Origin: Streptomyces sp. NRRL WC-3618
GTDB taxonomy: Bacteria; Actinomycetota; Actinomycetes; Streptomycetales; Streptomycetaceae
Direction: 5' to 3'
NCBI RefSeq assembly: GCF_001280005.1
Contig: NZ_LGDW01000051.1
Coordinates: 1-64,000 of the forward strand
DNA length: 64,000 nt
The notes beneath the pieces were generated by a model. It saw only the letters and a program-made list of their open reading frames with translations. It was not told where the DNA came from and ran no database searches. Shown here piece by piece: positions 63,895 through 64,000 of the stretch; the first letter of the stretch is position 1; every line of letters begins with the position of its first letter. The position numbers and the translations under genes are program-made.

Positions 63895-64000
63895 CAACGG
63901 CGACTGAGACGGCGGATCCGGCACAGGAGCGGTTGCGGCGATGGCGGCTCGTGCTCGGAGGCGACGCCGCGGACGGCACCGGATGCGCGCTCTCCAAGCA
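63891..64000 (+). CDS. Probable VWA-domain protein, 5' end only
   Basis: Begins ATGA-overlapped with the DUF5682 gene and runs off the window. The 36 residues visible (MTTATETADPAQERLRRWRL, then VLGGDAADGTG) match the start of the VWA proteins that follow MoxR and DUF5682 genes in Streptomyces, but the VWA domain itself lies outside the window. The assignment therefore rests mainly on context. Confidence 0.65.
   Translation, partial: MTTATETADPAQERLRRWRLVLGGDAADGTGCALSK

Overview
The window is chromosomal DNA of a Streptomyces (very high GC, strong third-position GC bias). The clearest taxonomic markers are the adjacent sporulation genes whiD and bldM beside groES-groEL1 and guaB/guaB3, an order typical of the genus. 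A species cannot be named from the sequence. I saw no rRNA, tRNA, CRISPR array, insertion sequence or prophage. It reads as core chromosome with some lineage-variable genes. Many long opposite-strand reading frames are GC-bias shadows and were left out.

Layout. 1-2.5 kb: the 3'-truncated end of a methyltransferase gene and two tandem lipoprotein genes of the polysaccharide deacetylase family, one lacking most of the catalytic domain. 2.5-4.9 kb: groES-groEL1 behind two CIRCE operators. 5-7.8 kb: a SnoaL-like protein, a short-chain dehydrogenase and a LysR regulator. 7.8-13 kb: whiD, bldM with a BldN-type promoter, a ShbA-like sigma factor, guaB and guaB3. 13-15 kb: a two-copy 161-bp tandem repeat rich in inverted repeats, then a nucleotide-sugar dehydrogenase whose catalytic cysteine is replaced. 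15.2-16.9 kb: glpD.

17.3-30.5 kb is a signalling island: four membrane Ser/Thr kinases, one very divergent pseudokinase with a long repeat-bearing insertion inside its kinase domain, a beta-rich protein of unknown function, and a lipid (diacylglycerol) kinase translationally coupled to the last protein kinase. The kinases lack PASTA repeats and end in related-looking extracytoplasmic domains. 30.7-34.2 kb: an aldehyde dehydrogenase and a GMC-type oxidoreductase. 34.3-35.3 kb: a LAxTG-type sortase substrate. 36 kb: a chorismate mutase gene behind an apparent leader-peptide attenuator with a Phe-Leu-Phe-Thr-Tyr run. 36.7 kb: guaA. 38-43 kb: small metabolic and membrane proteins. 43.2-47.3 kb: an envelope-stress type module (PspC/LiaF-like protein divergent from a PspC-histidine kinase and its response regulator). 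47.3-56.7 kb: two NlpC/P60 peptidoglycan hydrolases (the second behind a c-di-AMP riboswitch), pcrA, an M23 peptidase, a lipase-like hydrolase and icmB.

56.7-64 kb: a divergent cluster encoding a DUF5691 protein, a SWIM zinc-finger protein, a MoxR-type AAA ATPase, a DUF5682 protein and the start of a probable VWA protein. It resembles the E. coli yehLMPQ arrangement. Both divergent promoters match the LexA-independent RecA-NDp/PafBC DNA-damage promoter motif of actinobacteria, which suggests a damage-inducible chaperone-like system. This, the chorismate mutase attenuator and the pseudokinase are the most interesting observations.
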